The notes: generated by a model from the sequence alone, not told the origin. DNA of 64,000 nt from Flavobacteriaceae bacterium NBU2977 (GCA_019931105.1 JAIOUW010000001.1:558001-622000); one strand, 5' to 3'. Positions 1 to 9,888 are shown, numbered from the stretch's first letter. Translations and numbers: made by a program.

Positions 1-686
1 GAATAGTTATTACCGCTCATGACGATGGAAACAAACCCATTGGGATTCGTCTGTGGGTCCCAAATAAAGAAAGGTGTTTCCGCCAAAGTGGGTTTGGTCG
101 CGATTAGGTTACAGGTAACCTTCGTAAAAACGGTCGTCGTCGTTTCAAAAGCAATTTCGTTAGAGGCATCCTCTACAATATCACCATCGGTAAAAACAAA
201 AGTGAATTCCCGATCGTATTCCATGTCAATGGAAGCATCATCCACCAATAAATAGGCCTTTGGTGTAACATAGGCATCGGAACCAATCACAAATTCGGTA
301 TTGGAATTTCCGGGCGTGGTCGATTCGAACAAATCGTTCAGGTCGATAGTGACTATGGCCGGATTGGCCGCATTATCGGCAGTAACGCTAGCCGTTATCA
401 TGGGATTTGCTTCAAAATCGAATATGGAGGCATCCGCTATGGTCAATTCACCTGTTGTAGCATCAATGCCCAAAGCTCCGGCTGGTGATTGTGAGCTGAT
501 GCTGAAATTTGTCGTGGGCAAGTCGGATTGCACCGTTCCCACAGAATCCCCATTGGCGGGATTTTCATCCAAGGATACCGTTAAATCTTGAAGGTTTACT
601 ACCTGGGCACCATCGTCACTACTACAAGAAATATGAAGTGCAAATGTCAAAAGGATAACATAGAATGATTTAAAAAAATGTCGCAT
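1..686 (-). CDS. cell-surface lipoprotein with cadherin-like domain (C-terminus cut by window edge)
   Basis: The reading frame opens with ATG at 686 and runs open to base 1, so only the first 228 or so residues are present. The N-terminus has a hydrophobic segment followed by a lipobox (HISC, Cys21), then an SSDDG stretch typical of Bacteroidota surface lipoproteins. Residues of about 35-110 look like one cadherin-type repeat (LTVSLDENPANGDSVGTV, then a DATTGELTI strand). The part after residue 115 resembles no family I recognise. It is the last gene of a minus-strand run with the two genes at 737-1535. Function is unknown; adhesion or glycan contact is a guess from the cadherin-like fold. 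Confidence 0.8.
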   Translation of the reverse strand, partial: MRHFFKSFYVILLTFALHISCSSDDGAQVVNLQDLTVSLDENPANGDSVGTVQSDLPTTNFSISSQSPAGALGIDATTGELTIADASIFDFEANPMITASVTADNAANPAIVTIDLNDLFESTTPGNSNTEFVIGSDAYVTPKAYLLVDDASIDMEYDREFTFVFTDGDIVEDASNEIAFETTTTVFTKVTCNLIATKPTLAETPFFIWDPQTNPNGFVSIVMSGNNY

Positions 687-736
687 AATAGTATTGGTTT
701 GATAGGTTTAATGAATTGGAGAAATTAAAGGGGTTT

Positions 737-1303
737 TTAGTAGTCCATCTCAATGAATGAGCCCTCCAATCCGTATGAAAAAGTGAAGGAGGTTCCCCCG
801 TTTTCGGGCTGTAGTTTTACAATGTACTCCGCCGCTTCAATATCTCCGTTTTTTGGATATTTTATAAAGGCCATTTCAAGTCGTGGGTTGTCTATATCTT
901 TCTCTTCTTCTAGTTGTTCCCTAGATTTCTCAACGAGCTCACCCAATTTTTCCAGGCTGATTTTCTCGTTCAATTGGAACATAAAATCCGCCGCTTTGGT
1001 GCCCTCTGGCACTTCTAGGGTTATATCAGAAGTTTGGTTCCAATTACCCATGGCGTAGGTCCATTGACCCATTTCCATAGATTCTGGATCATTCGTTACC
1101 GTGGTAGAAATGCTGTTACCTATCGATTCGTTATAGATAATGGTCAATTCGGTATAATAGGCATCATTACCAAATTCTTTCTTCAATTCTTTCTCAATGC
1201 CAGAAAAGCCATCTGCCGTGGCAGGTTGTTTTGATGCACCTCCACCGCAGGAAATCGCCATTGTCGCTATGATGCCCATGAGGGCCATTTTCAGTTTTTT
1301 CAT
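737..1303 (-). CDS. hypothetical lipoprotein
   Basis: This 188-residue protein has a short signal peptide ending in a lipobox (MAISC, Cys at about residue 19) followed by GGG, so it should be a lipid-anchored envelope protein. The mature part is acidic and mixed alpha/beta, with a helical, charged middle (SREQLEEEKDIDNPR). I recognise no catalytic motif. It sits 50 bases before the cadherin-like lipoprotein and 19 bases after the small membrane protein, on the same strand, which suggests one transcript. No function is proposed. Confidence 0.75.
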   Translation of the reverse strand: MKKLKMALMGIIATMAISCGGGASKQPATADGFSGIEKELKKEFGNDAYYTELTIIYNESIGNSISTTVTNDPESMEMGQWTYAMGNWNQTSDITLEVPEGTKAADFMFQLNEKISLEKLGELVEKSREQLEEEKDIDNPRLEMAFIKYPKNGDIEAAEYIVKLQPENGGTSFTFSYGLEGSFIEMDY

Positions 1304-1322
1304 TTGTTTTATGATTTAAAAA

Positions 1323-1535
1323 TTATTCTTCGCTATCCCTTCCAAAAAGAAAGAACAATGCACCTCCGCCGAGGATCAAAAGGATTCTAACGACCCATCC
1401 CATGCCAGTGCCCCACATATCTACCCATGCGAGCAATCTGATATTGTAGTTGAAAATGGATAGCAACATGGATATGATGCCCATGGCCGCAAGTACAAGG
1501 CCGGCCTGACCTAATTTTGGTTTGATGTTTTCCAT
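1323..1535 (-). CDS. small two-helix membrane protein of unknown function
   Basis: The chosen ATG gives about 70 residues starting MENIKPKLGQAG. A longer GTG start 15 codons upstream is open but adds a sequence without signal or membrane character. Two hydrophobic segments, at about residues 10-30 and 43-63, flank a short loop with WVDMWGTGMGW, and the C-terminus is charged (FGRDSEE). It is the first gene of the leftmost minus-strand run. The family is unrecognised; the size and topology resemble small inner-membrane proteins common in Bacteroidota. Confidence 0.6.
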   Translation of the reverse strand: MENIKPKLGQAGLVLAAMGIISMLLSIFNYNIRLLAWVDMWGTGMGWVVRILLILGGGALFFLFGRDSEE

Positions 1536-1778
1536 ACGATTTGTTTTTATTGGTTTACGCCATTCCAGACATGGAACCACCCGAGGAAAAGGGAAATTTT
1601 AGTAGGTAATTCCAAGTAAGAAATGGTTCTCGCAGTATAAAGGTGCGCTAATGATATGGAAAGGAAAACAGCAAATACTTATCCGTTGACCATCAACACA
1701 TATATGCGACATTTGACCAAAAATGCGTTTTGATCAACCTGATGCCAATTGCTGTATTCTCGCTTTGGAAAGAGGAAT

Positions 1779-2516
1779 TTAAAGGCTGTTGTACTTAAGA
1801 AAAGTAGCTATAAAAGCTTCTTTTTTACGCGAGGAAACAGGTATTTTTTTTCCGTTTTTCAGATAGATGGTTCCTGATTTATCGTACTTGTCGATGTACT
1901 TTAGGTTAACCATAAAAGATTGGTGCGGCCGTGTGAAATTTACTTTTTCAAGTTGTTCTTCATATTCCTTTATAGGTTTTGAGGCCACATATTTTTTATT
2001 ATTGGACAAGTAGAACGTAGTATAGCCCTTGTCAGATTCACAGTATAGCAATTCTTTGAGGTCAATGACTTGAAAACTGTCGCTCAATGAAAGTACCAAA
2101 GTGGCATCATCTTGGTGCCAGACTTTTTTGGCGGTGTTCAATTGCTTTTTCTGTTCCGAAATAGGCAAGGACTTGATTTTCTTGAGGGCCGCTTCCAATT
2201 CGTCAAAGTCAACAGGTTTTAACAAGTAATCGACCGCGCCAGCCTTTAATGCTTTTAAGGCATATTCTTCATAGGCAGTAATGAAAATGGTCTTAAAATC
2301 AAGATTTTCGGTTTGGTCAAGAAAATCGAACCCGGTACCATCGGTAAGGTTAATGTCTAAAAATACCAGTTCTGGTTTGCAGGCATTGGCGACCACCACA
2401 GCCTCTTTTACCGAAGTACATTCGCCGATAATCGCTACCTCGGTTTCAACCTTTTCCAAGAGATTTATCAATCCTTTTCTAATGTAGACTTTGTCCTCAA
2501 CGATAAGTGCCTTCAT
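1779..2516 (-). CDS. LytTR-family response regulator
   Basis: This 245-residue protein has an N-terminal receiver domain (about 1-120) with acidic residues Glu7/Asp8, phosphoacceptor Asp54 (LVFLDINL) and conserved Lys100 (DYLLKP). A LytTR DNA-binding domain follows (about 145-243; note RPHQSFMVNLKYI). Phosphorylation by a LytS-type kinase is expected to change its binding to direct-repeat promoter sites. Its ATG overlaps the stop of the kinase gene by four bases (ATGA), so the two should be co-translated and form a cognate pair. A second upstream kinase may signal through the same regulator. Target genes cannot be read from the sequence. Confidence 0.9.
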   Translation of the reverse strand: MKALIVEDKVYIRKGLINLLEKVETEVAIIGECTSVKEAVVVANACKPELVFLDINLTDGTGFDFLDQTENLDFKTIFITAYEEYALKALKAGAVDYLLKPVDFDELEAALKKIKSLPISEQKKQLNTAKKVWHQDDATLVLSLSDSFQVIDLKELLYCESDKGYTTFYLSNNKKYVASKPIKEYEEQLEKVNFTRPHQSFMVNLKYIDKYDKSGTIYLKNGKKIPVSSRKKEAFIATFLKYNSL

Positions 2517-4705
2517 GAATTCTCGATAATTTTATAGGGAACAATCAAAACGACCTTAGTTCCCTGTTCATCGTCCTTTTTTCTATCCTCAATGGTGATG
2601 CCGCCGGGTACTTTAAAATCTTTGCCCAAAATTTCTAACCGCTCCTTGGTGATGGTCGTTGCAAGGGACTTCTTCTTAGTATTCGGTTTGCTTGATGTAG
2701 TATCGATTCCTAAGCCGTTGTCCGTTATGGTACAGCTTAATTTGTTATGCTCAAAAGTGAGGTGGATTTCTATTTCACGATGTTCTTGATCGGCCATAAA
2801 AGCATGTTCAATGGCATTTTCGATAAAGGGCTGGATGAGCATTGGTGGAATCAAAAAGAGGTTGATGTCTATGTTTTCATCAACCAACAGGTTATACTCG
2901 TAGGGAGGGTCGGCATCCAAATTTTGCAGGATCATATAGTTGTCAATGGCATCCAGTTCTTGTATAAGGGGCACGACCTTGTCACGTGAATTTTCCAATA
3001 CAATGCGCAACAGTTTGGAGAATTTTGTAAGGTAGGTAATTGATTTTTTTTCTTCCCCATTGAGGATCATACCTTGTAAAACCGAAAGTGAATTAAAGAT
3101 AAAGTGCGGGGTCATTTGAGAGCGCAACAGTTTTTGTTCGGTAACGATATGCTCGTTCTTAACCTTTATGGTGTTGAATTTCTGAAGGAAGATCATTGAG
3201 CCCGATACAATGGATAAGACCAGTATACCAATAATGGCCCAGAGGTAATTTTGCCGCGATTTTGCAAGGTCTTGTGATGTGTCCAAGACCGTTTTGGTAA
3301 GCTTCAGTTCACGTATACTTGCAGAATCCAAGGCCTGTTTGTACTTGTACTCATATTCCAGTTGGGCTATTTTTTCAATATTCTTTTTGTTGAAAATGCT
3401 GTCGTTCAATATTTTAAATTGTTGGTGGCTTTCAAGGGCTTTTTTGTAGTTTCCCAGGTTTTGGTATATGATTGAAAGCAAACTGTATGCATCCCTTTGA
3501 TAATCAATAACCCCGATACTGTTCGAAAGTTCTTTGCTTTTCAATACATTCAATAGGGCTTCATCATATTTTTCTTGGTTAGTGTATACTTTTGCCAATC
3601 CTAAATAGGAATAACACAATCCCAATTGACTTCCAATATCAAGATTGATTTCCTTGGCCTCCAAAAATTTTTGAAGTGCAACTGAATTATCATTGATTCC
3701 CAAATAAACATCGCCCATATTGATCAAACATCGCGCAATATTGTCTTTGTCATTGATTGATTTACTTAATTTCAAGGCGTCTTCAAGATAAACAAGCGCA
3801 TTTTTATAGTCTTGTTTCTGTTTGTAGACAACGCCTATGTTGTTTAGTGTTAATGCTTTGTTCTTTTTATGAACATTTTTCTCACGAATCTTTAATGATT
3901 CCTTATAGTTTGCAATTGCCTTGTCATATTCTTTATTGTTTTTATAGAGTATGCCAATGTTATTCAAAACAGAAGATATACCTGCCGTGTCCTTAGTTGT
4001 TTTATAAATAGATAAGGATTTGTTGTAGTATTCCAGGGCAAGAGGGTAATTCCCTTTGTGCAGATGGGTGGACCCCATATTATTAAAGCAGCTTGATAAT
4101 TCCAATTTGTTATCGAATTCCATATTTAAATCAATGGCGTAATTCAAATATTCCTGAGCTTTTTCGTAATTGCCCATATCCAAATAACAGAATCCTATAT
4201 ACTTTAAATTTATCGCTGCGGTTTTTGATTGACCAATCCGTTTGGCAATGTTTACGGACTTCTTGTAATTTTCAATGGATTTAGTGTAGTCAAAATCATT
4301 ATAATAAGCTAGTCCAATCTCTGCATAGCAATCGGAAACGGCTCTTTCATCCCCACCTTCTTCATATAGTGAAAGTGACTTCTTGAATAGTTCTATTGCT
4401 TTTTGATTATTTGATTCAGAAGACTGGATAAGGCCATTTATGTATAAATTTCTCGCCTTGCCCTTTTTGAAATCGATCATATGCAACAGGTCATCCGATT
4501 CATCTAAATACTCAAGTGATTTTACTAAATCACTGCTGAAATAAGAAAAGGCCAAGTCATTTAAGAGATTCACTCTTACAGTATCCATTTCAGAATGAAG
4601 CTTCAATTCGTTTTTTATACTATCTATTTTCTTGGTCTGCCCCCTAACGCTCCCTATAATTAAGAGAACAATAAAAAGTAAAGTATTTTTAACTAGTGTA
4701 GCCAT
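2513..4705 (-). CDS. TPR-repeat sensor histidine kinase (LytS/YehU type)
   Basis: This 730-residue protein has an N-terminal signal or anchor helix, then a long tetratricopeptide array (about residues 40-450) with repeats such as ALEYYNKSLSIYK and ALVYLEDALKL. One transmembrane helix lies at about 486-507, followed by a His_kinase domain with phosphoacceptor His534 in MTPHFIFNSL and a C-terminal HATPase region (IEHAF, DNGLGID). The TPR region is predicted to be periplasmic and to sense a protein or peptide. The gene overlaps the response regulator by four bases and lies six bases after a paralogue with nearly the same kinase half. The sensed signal is unknown. Confidence 0.9.
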   Translation of the reverse strand: MATLVKNTLLFIVLLIIGSVRGQTKKIDSIKNELKLHSEMDTVRVNLLNDLAFSYFSSDLVKSLEYLDESDDLLHMIDFKKGKARNLYINGLIQSSESNNQKAIELFKKSLSLYEEGGDERAVSDCYAEIGLAYYNDFDYTKSIENYKKSVNIAKRIGQSKTAAINLKYIGFCYLDMGNYEKAQEYLNYAIDLNMEFDNKLELSSCFNNMGSTHLHKGNYPLALEYYNKSLSIYKTTKDTAGISSVLNNIGILYKNNKEYDKAIANYKESLKIREKNVHKKNKALTLNNIGVVYKQKQDYKNALVYLEDALKLSKSINDKDNIARCLINMGDVYLGINDNSVALQKFLEAKEINLDIGSQLGLCYSYLGLAKVYTNQEKYDEALLNVLKSKELSNSIGVIDYQRDAYSLLSIIYQNLGNYKKALESHQQFKILNDSIFNKKNIEKIAQLEYEYKYKQALDSASIRELKLTKTVLDTSQDLAKSRQNYLWAIIGILVLSIVSGSMIFLQKFNTIKVKNEHIVTEQKLLRSQMTPHFIFNSLSVLQGMILNGEEKKSITYLTKFSKLLRIVLENSRDKVVPLIQELDAIDNYMILQNLDADPPYEYNLLVDENIDINLFLIPPMLIQPFIENAIEHAFMADQEHREIEIHLTFEHNKLSCTITDNGLGIDTTSSKPNTKKKSLATTITKERLEILGKDFKVPGGITIEDRKKDDEQGTKVVLIVPYKIIENS

Positions 4706-4711
4706 TCTCTA

Positions 4712-6967
4712 TTATGCAGATGCAGGGTTAAGTTTATATGGAATAACCAGTGCGACTTTTGTTCCCCGTACATTGTCTTTTATTCTGTCCTCTATTTTTA
4801 CGTCACCTGGCATTTGAAAATCCTTTGCCAGTAATTGAAGTCGTTCCCTTGTTATGGTCGTGGCCAAAGATTTCTTATTTCCATTGGTTTTTGTGGAAAT
4901 TGCATCTATACCGATCCCGTTATCCACTATGGTACAGCTCAATTCGTTATGAGTAAAAGAAATATGGACGTTTATTTCACGATTTTCTTGGTCTGGCAAA
5001 TAAGCATGTTCGATCGCATTTTCTATAAAAGGTTGAATGAGCATGGGCGGGACCAAAAACAGGTTAATATCTATGTTTTCGTCAACTACCAGACTATAAT
5101 CATAGGGAGGGTAGGCATCCAAATTCTGTAAAATCATATAGTTGTCGATGGCATCAAGCTCTTGAATTAAAGGAACGACCTTGTCTCGGGAGTTTTCCAG
5201 AACGATGCGCAGCAGTTTTGAGAATTTGGAAAGGTAGGTGATGGATTTTTTCACCTCTTTGTTCAAGACCATCCCCTGTAATACCGAAAGCGAGTTAAAG
5301 ATAAAATGGGGGGTCATTTGCGAGCGCAACAGTTTTTGCTCGGTCACGATGTGCTGGTTCTTGATTTTAACGGACCTGTATTTTTGATAGAACACAAAGG
5401 AACCTGACATTATAGAGGTGACCAGGAAACCGATAACGGCCCACAGGTAGTTTTGTTTGGTCTTTGCCAAGTCTTGCGAGGTACTCAAAATGGTCTTGTT
5501 CAATTTGAGTTCCCGGATACTGGCCGAGTCCAAGGCCTGTTTGTATTTATACTCATATTCGAGTTGGGCGATTTTTTCAATATTTTCCTTATTGAAAAGA
5601 CTGTCGTTCAATATTTTGAATTGTTTGTGGCTCTCAAATGCTTTTTTGTATTGCCCCATGTTTCTGTATACTTCTGAAAGTAATTCTTCCGCTTTTTTCT
5701 GAGTTTCAAAAAGATTAAGCGCTTGAGCAACTTTTCTTCCTTTTAAAATATATGAAAGGGCATTATCATATTGTTGTTCAAGTATATATGACTCAGAAAT
5801 TCCTAAATAATCATAAGCTATTCCACTCTTGTTGTCAATTTTCCGGTTGATGTTGTTTGCCAAGACAAAATTTTCGCGTGCAATTGATGGTCTTTTAATC
5901 AATAAATTAACTGCACCGATATTTTGAAAGCATATGGCAACCTGTTTTAAATTGTTAATTTCCTGACTTGTTGCAAGAGATATGCGGTAATATTCAAGCG
6001 CTTCTTCATAATCCTTTTCATTCTTATAAATATTACCAATGTTGATATTGTTTAAGGCGATAATGCTCTTAAAATCATTTTGTTCTGAAATACTCAAGGA
6101 TTCTTCCAAATAGTCCAAAGCTTTATTTTCTTGCCCAATTAGGGTATAGATTTCCCCTAAATTGTTTAATGTGGTTGCAATACTCCAAGAATCGCTTGTT
6201 CTTTTATTGTATTCCAGACTTTTATTATAATATTCTATGGCCTTTGGATAGTTGCCCCGTGTTTTATAAACACCCCCCAAATTACTGTGCACATAGGATA
6301 TGCCATCGTCGTCTTTGATTGCCACACTTTGACCCAATGCCTTTTTATATTGTATAATTGCTTCGTTATATTTTCCTATTTCAGTATAGGCATTGGCCAT
6401 GTTTATTAAAATGGTTATTAGCTCTCTTTGGTTCCCGAGTTTTTTGTAGACTTCAAATGCTTTATTATAAGATTTTAATGCTTCATCATATTGGGATTGA
6501 TCATATTGCGTGATACCAAATGCCGTGTAATTCCCTGCAATTCCCTCTAGATTATTTATGGATTGATTAAGTTCCAGCGAACGTTCAAAAAGATTCAAAC
6601 TGGCCGTATAGTTCGATTTTCTATTTTCCAGAATTCCTTGCAAGTACAGAATCTTTGCCTTTCCTTTTGTATAGTTTAGGCTATCACTTAAAACTTCAGC
6701 TTTCTCTATATAAAATTTGGTAGCTTCCAAATCACTCTGAAAATTCGCAAAGGCTAACTCGTACAAGAGAAGTACTCTAATGGAATCATTGCCTACATGA
6801 TTTTCCAACACTGTTTTTAAGCTGTCAACTTGACTTTGTTGTGACTTAACCGAAACCGTTTTAAGAAAAATAATGACAAGGAAAATTATATAGTAGAAAC
6901 TAGAAACTGGGTAAGTCAATTTAATTGATATGCTTCTTTTTCGTGTGGATTTGGCAAATAAATGCAT
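4712..6967 (-). CDS. TPR-repeat sensor histidine kinase, tandem paralogue
   Basis: This 751-residue protein has the same architecture as its downstream neighbour: an N-terminal hydrophobic helix (about 25-38), TPR array (about 45-470), transmembrane helix (about 506-527), phosphoacceptor His554 in MTPHFIFNSL, and an ATPase domain with IEHAY and DNGIGID. The juxtamembrane and kinase halves of the two proteins are almost collinear (both have KIAQLEYEYKYKQALDSA), while the TPR halves differ more. No response-regulator gene lies between the two kinases. They probably share the one at 1779-2516 or form heterodimers; that is inference. Confidence 0.9.
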   Translation of the reverse strand: MHLFAKSTRKRSISIKLTYPVSSFYYIIFLVIIFLKTVSVKSQQSQVDSLKTVLENHVGNDSIRVLLLYELAFANFQSDLEATKFYIEKAEVLSDSLNYTKGKAKILYLQGILENRKSNYTASLNLFERSLELNQSINNLEGIAGNYTAFGITQYDQSQYDEALKSYNKAFEVYKKLGNQRELITILINMANAYTEIGKYNEAIIQYKKALGQSVAIKDDDGISYVHSNLGGVYKTRGNYPKAIEYYNKSLEYNKRTSDSWSIATTLNNLGEIYTLIGQENKALDYLEESLSISEQNDFKSIIALNNINIGNIYKNEKDYEEALEYYRISLATSQEINNLKQVAICFQNIGAVNLLIKRPSIARENFVLANNINRKIDNKSGIAYDYLGISESYILEQQYDNALSYILKGRKVAQALNLFETQKKAEELLSEVYRNMGQYKKAFESHKQFKILNDSLFNKENIEKIAQLEYEYKYKQALDSASIRELKLNKTILSTSQDLAKTKQNYLWAVIGFLVTSIMSGSFVFYQKYRSVKIKNQHIVTEQKLLRSQMTPHFIFNSLSVLQGMVLNKEVKKSITYLSKFSKLLRIVLENSRDKVVPLIQELDAIDNYMILQNLDAYPPYDYSLVVDENIDINLFLVPPMLIQPFIENAIEHAYLPDQENREINVHISFTHNELSCTIVDNGIGIDAISTKTNGNKKSLATTITRERLQLLAKDFQMPGDVKIEDRIKDNVRGTKVALVIPYKLNPASA

Positions 6968-7636
6968 AGTTAAAATCGCAAAAACCCTAATACTGAAGGA
7001 ACATTCATTTTCTATCTCTTCAAATCCTTTTTAATAGACAAAATACGGATTTAACTATATGTAATTGGGTAAGAAAAAGGTTTTATTTGAAAAAAGGGAT
7101 ATGTAATGTTTATTGGGTGCTTTTGAATCAATATCCGTAATGACCTGACAAATAAATGTAGGTGGAATAGGTTGGCCAAAAACATATGGTCTAACATCAC
7201 TAACCTAAAAGAAAAGTTCACTCTTGGAGTATTTAAGCCACCTTTTTATTACCGGAATCACAATTTGTTGAGGCAAACAAACAGGGGGTGTAACCAAAAT
7301 TTGATATCCCACAACCAACAAAAATCAAATTAGTAAAATCCATGTTGTACATACAAATAGGTTTTGCTACTTTCCATTTAATGCAAATAGAAATATTGCG
7401 ACATTTCAAATCACGCCGAACGATCCCCGAAATGCGTAAAATTTCTCGACAATAACTAGAAATCTATAACCTTATCATGGGTATCATCGATATCTTGGCG
7501 CATAAAATTCGCTTGATAATTTATGGTCGTTGTATGGGAGTTAGGGCAATACCGCTTTTGCAAAATTTGAAGCGGAATGGTATTCCCAACTATAAAGCCT
7601 AAACCTTATTTTATTTAAAGACAAAAAATGAAAACT
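6968..7636. other. gene-poor gap of 669 bp
   Basis: The stretch separates the kinase operon from the amidohydrolase gene and is AT-rich. The only open frame of note is a 41-codon one on the plus strand (ATG at 7477, TAA at 7600-7602) encoding a basic peptide, MGIIDILAHKIRLIIYGRC and so on. It has no recognisable family or clear promoter, so I do not call it a gene. The upper part should hold the promoter of the kinase operon, but no convincing TTG/TAnnTTTG pair was found. No tRNA-like fold or direct repeat was seen. Confidence 0.4.
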
Positions 7637-9085
7637 TCATCGATTTACCGACCTTTCGACCATGGCCAGCTCTTTTTGCAAGCGCTCATAATCAAAAACC
7701 TCTCCTTTAAGCACGACCGCATTGATCCGTTTTGTGTTTTCGATATCTTCCAATGGATTGGCATCCAACAGTACCAAATCAGCTAATTTCCCTTCATCGA
7801 CACTTCCCTGAACATTTTCTTTTTCAAAGTACAAGGCGGGATTCAGCGTGGCCGTTCTTAGGGCTTCTGCGGGAGTCAACCCCGATTCGACCAGCATCTG
7901 CAATTCGTAGTGCAGGCTCAAACCCGGAAAACAAAGGGGGTTGGCCCCAACGTCGGTACCTGCCAAAAGGCCCACTCCTGCAGTATTCATTTCGCCGATG
8001 CGCTCTTTGTACGCTTCGACCAATTTCTTCTTTACCATTATGATTTTAGGCAGTCTGTTCTGTAAATGATCATTATTTTCAGGTTTCCAATAATTTCTCA
8101 TATACATGGGCAAGTACTTAAAATGGATGCTGTCTTTTAATATTTCCTGTTCAAAATAAGCATTCTTGTACCACATTGAGATGGTAGGTGTGTGCCACGT
8201 TTCATTTTTCACGAACGTTTCATATAATGTTCGCGCTTTTTCCTCGTCATAAGTATCCAGCATCAGTTCGTTTCTATAGACATATTTATCAACGGGATTA
8301 GTAATATCTCCATAATCTACCTCTTTTGCATAGAGCTGATCCGCCCGGGCCGAACAGTCCATCAACAGGTTCAATAGATGTTCCTGGCTTTTCATTCCCG
8401 CTATGGAAGCCTCGGCCGTGGTGACCGTGAGCGGCACATGACCCACATGCGGAAAATCCAATTGCCTGGCATATTTGCTCAATTCGAAATAGATGCTGTC
8501 GGGCAGCAAGGAATAAATCTTTAAAAAATCGGCACCCGAATTTTTAAGGGAGTCGACCATTGGTTTTACCTTGCTGAGATCGGAAATGCCCACAGACCCG
8601 TCCCACATGGGATTAGGCCCATCGATCAGGGGGCCACAAGCAACAATTTCAGGTCCGACCAATTCCTTGGATCTGATCTTGGTTCTCCACTTTTCGATTA
8701 CTTCCATACTGCCCGCCATATCGCGAATGCCGGTCACACCATAGCGTACAAAGAGTGGCATTAATTGGTCTCGACTGTATTCGTCCGGATCCATGCGCCA
8801 CATCTCGGGATCATCAGGATGGGCATGCATATCCCATAATCCGGGAATGATGTATTTGCCCGATCCATCGATTATTTCATTATTGCTTTTAGTTTGTTCT
8901 TTATGGTCTCTAATTTGAACAATTCGATCTCCATTGATCCAGATATCCTTCTTGGCCGCAAGCAGATTACCCTTCTTTACATCGACTACCCAAACATTCT
9001 TGATCAGTAACGTTGCATCGATCTTCTGTTCAGTACATCCGACCGACATACACAAAATGAGAAATAAAATCGCTATTTTTTGCAT
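7637..9085 (-). CDS. amidohydrolase-family lipoprotein
   Basis: This 482-residue metal-dependent hydrolase has a signal peptide and lipobox (SVGC, Cys17), so it is probably periplasmic or outer-membrane bound. The amidohydrolase motifs are in order: an N-terminal beta-sandwich part, PGLWDMHAH with metal ligands His87 and His89, a strand with DFLKIYS (likely carbamylated Lys), FPHVGHVP supplying further histidines, and GTDVGANPL near the C-terminus with the catalytic Asp. The sequence is closest in style to imidazolonepropionase-like and prolidase-like enzymes (EGKLADLVLLDANPLEDI). The substrate is unknown; a cyclic amide or a peptide is possible. It is transcribed alone, divergently from the sanA-like gene. 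Confidence 0.85.
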   Translation of the reverse strand: MQKIAILFLILCMSVGCTEQKIDATLLIKNVWVVDVKKGNLLAAKKDIWINGDRIVQIRDHKEQTKSNNEIIDGSGKYIIPGLWDMHAHPDDPEMWRMDPDEYSRDQLMPLFVRYGVTGIRDMAGSMEVIEKWRTKIRSKELVGPEIVACGPLIDGPNPMWDGSVGISDLSKVKPMVDSLKNSGADFLKIYSLLPDSIYFELSKYARQLDFPHVGHVPLTVTTAEASIAGMKSQEHLLNLLMDCSARADQLYAKEVDYGDITNPVDKYVYRNELMLDTYDEEKARTLYETFVKNETWHTPTISMWYKNAYFEQEILKDSIHFKYLPMYMRNYWKPENNDHLQNRLPKIIMVKKKLVEAYKERIGEMNTAGVGLLAGTDVGANPLCFPGLSLHYELQMLVESGLTPAEALRTATLNPALYFEKENVQGSVDEGKLADLVLLDANPLEDIENTKRINAVVLKGEVFDYERLQKELAMVERSVNR

Positions 9086-9252
9086 GAGTGCTACAAATAT
9101 GAACGAACAATTTACTCAATATTTTTTTATGACTTTATGGTAATAAATTATGCTGGCCACGATGCTACTCGGGTAGATTTACCATATGGTTGTCTCAAAT
9201 AATAGGAGGTAATCGACTTGCTTTCGCTATCTTTAAAACCTACTAGACGGCT

Positions 9253-9888
9253 ATGAAAAAGAAATATCTGAGATTTATAGGACTGGCTGTATCGATTCCC
9301 TTTTTGCTTGTTTTTTTTTCCAACTTCGTAATTGATTACGCGGCAGATGGCAAGACTTATAACGAAGTTAATGCTATTCCAAAAAATAGGGTAGGATTGA
9401 TTTTGGGGACTTCAAAAAAAATCAAGGGAGGAGCGCCAAACCCATATTACACGTATAGGATCGATGCGACCGTAAGACTTTACAAATCAGGGAAAATAGA
9501 TTTTGTACTCGTGAGCGGTGACAATGGCACCATTTACTATAACGAGCCGACGACAATTCAAAAAGACTTGGTAAAAAGGGGGATTCCCAAAAACAAGATT
9601 TTTCTAGACTATGCGGGTTTTAGAACCCTTGATTCGGTCATTCGTGCAAAAGAGGTTTTCGGACTTGAAAGTGTCACCATTATATCGCAAGAATTCCATA
9701 ATAAAAGAGCCGTTTATCTTGCAGAGAAAAAAGGAATGAAGGCCATCGGTTACAATGCCAAGGATGTTTCAGGCCGACAAGGATTCAAGGTACGTTTTAG
9801 GGAACATCTCGCAAGGGTTAAAGTATTCATCGATTTAACTTTCAATACCGGACCCAAATTCTACGGTGAAAAAATCAAGATCGAATAA
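9253..9888 (+). CDS. sanA: SanA/YdcF-like DUF218 membrane protein
   Basis: This 211-residue protein has an N-terminal membrane helix (about 7-28) and a DUF218 domain: VGLILGTSKKI, the KIDFVLVSGDN strand, NEPTTIQKDLVKRGIP and the SVTIISQEFHNKRA segment. These match the SanA branch of the ElyC/SanA/YdcF family, which in enterobacteria affects envelope barrier function and vancomycin sensitivity at high temperature. The biochemical activity of the family is not settled. The gene lies 52 bases before the Nramp-related gene on the same strand; a weak hairpin (CTAAAAT/ATTTTAG, near 9904-9922) lies between them. Confidence 0.85.
   Translation: MKKKYLRFIGLAVSIPFLLVFFSNFVIDYAADGKTYNEVNAIPKNRVGLILGTSKKIKGGAPNPYYTYRIDATVRLYKSGKIDFVLVSGDNGTIYYNEPTTIQKDLVKRGIPKNKIFLDYAGFRTLDSVIRAKEVFGLESVTIISQEFHNKRAVYLAEKKGMKAIGYNAKDVSGRQGFKVRFREHLARVKVFIDLTFNTGPKFYGEKIKIE

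Noticed and set aside
7477-7602. A 41-codon plus-strand open frame in the gap before the amidohydrolase gene
   Set aside because: No family resemblance, no clear promoter and a length common by chance in AT-rich DNA; mentioned only in the gap entry.
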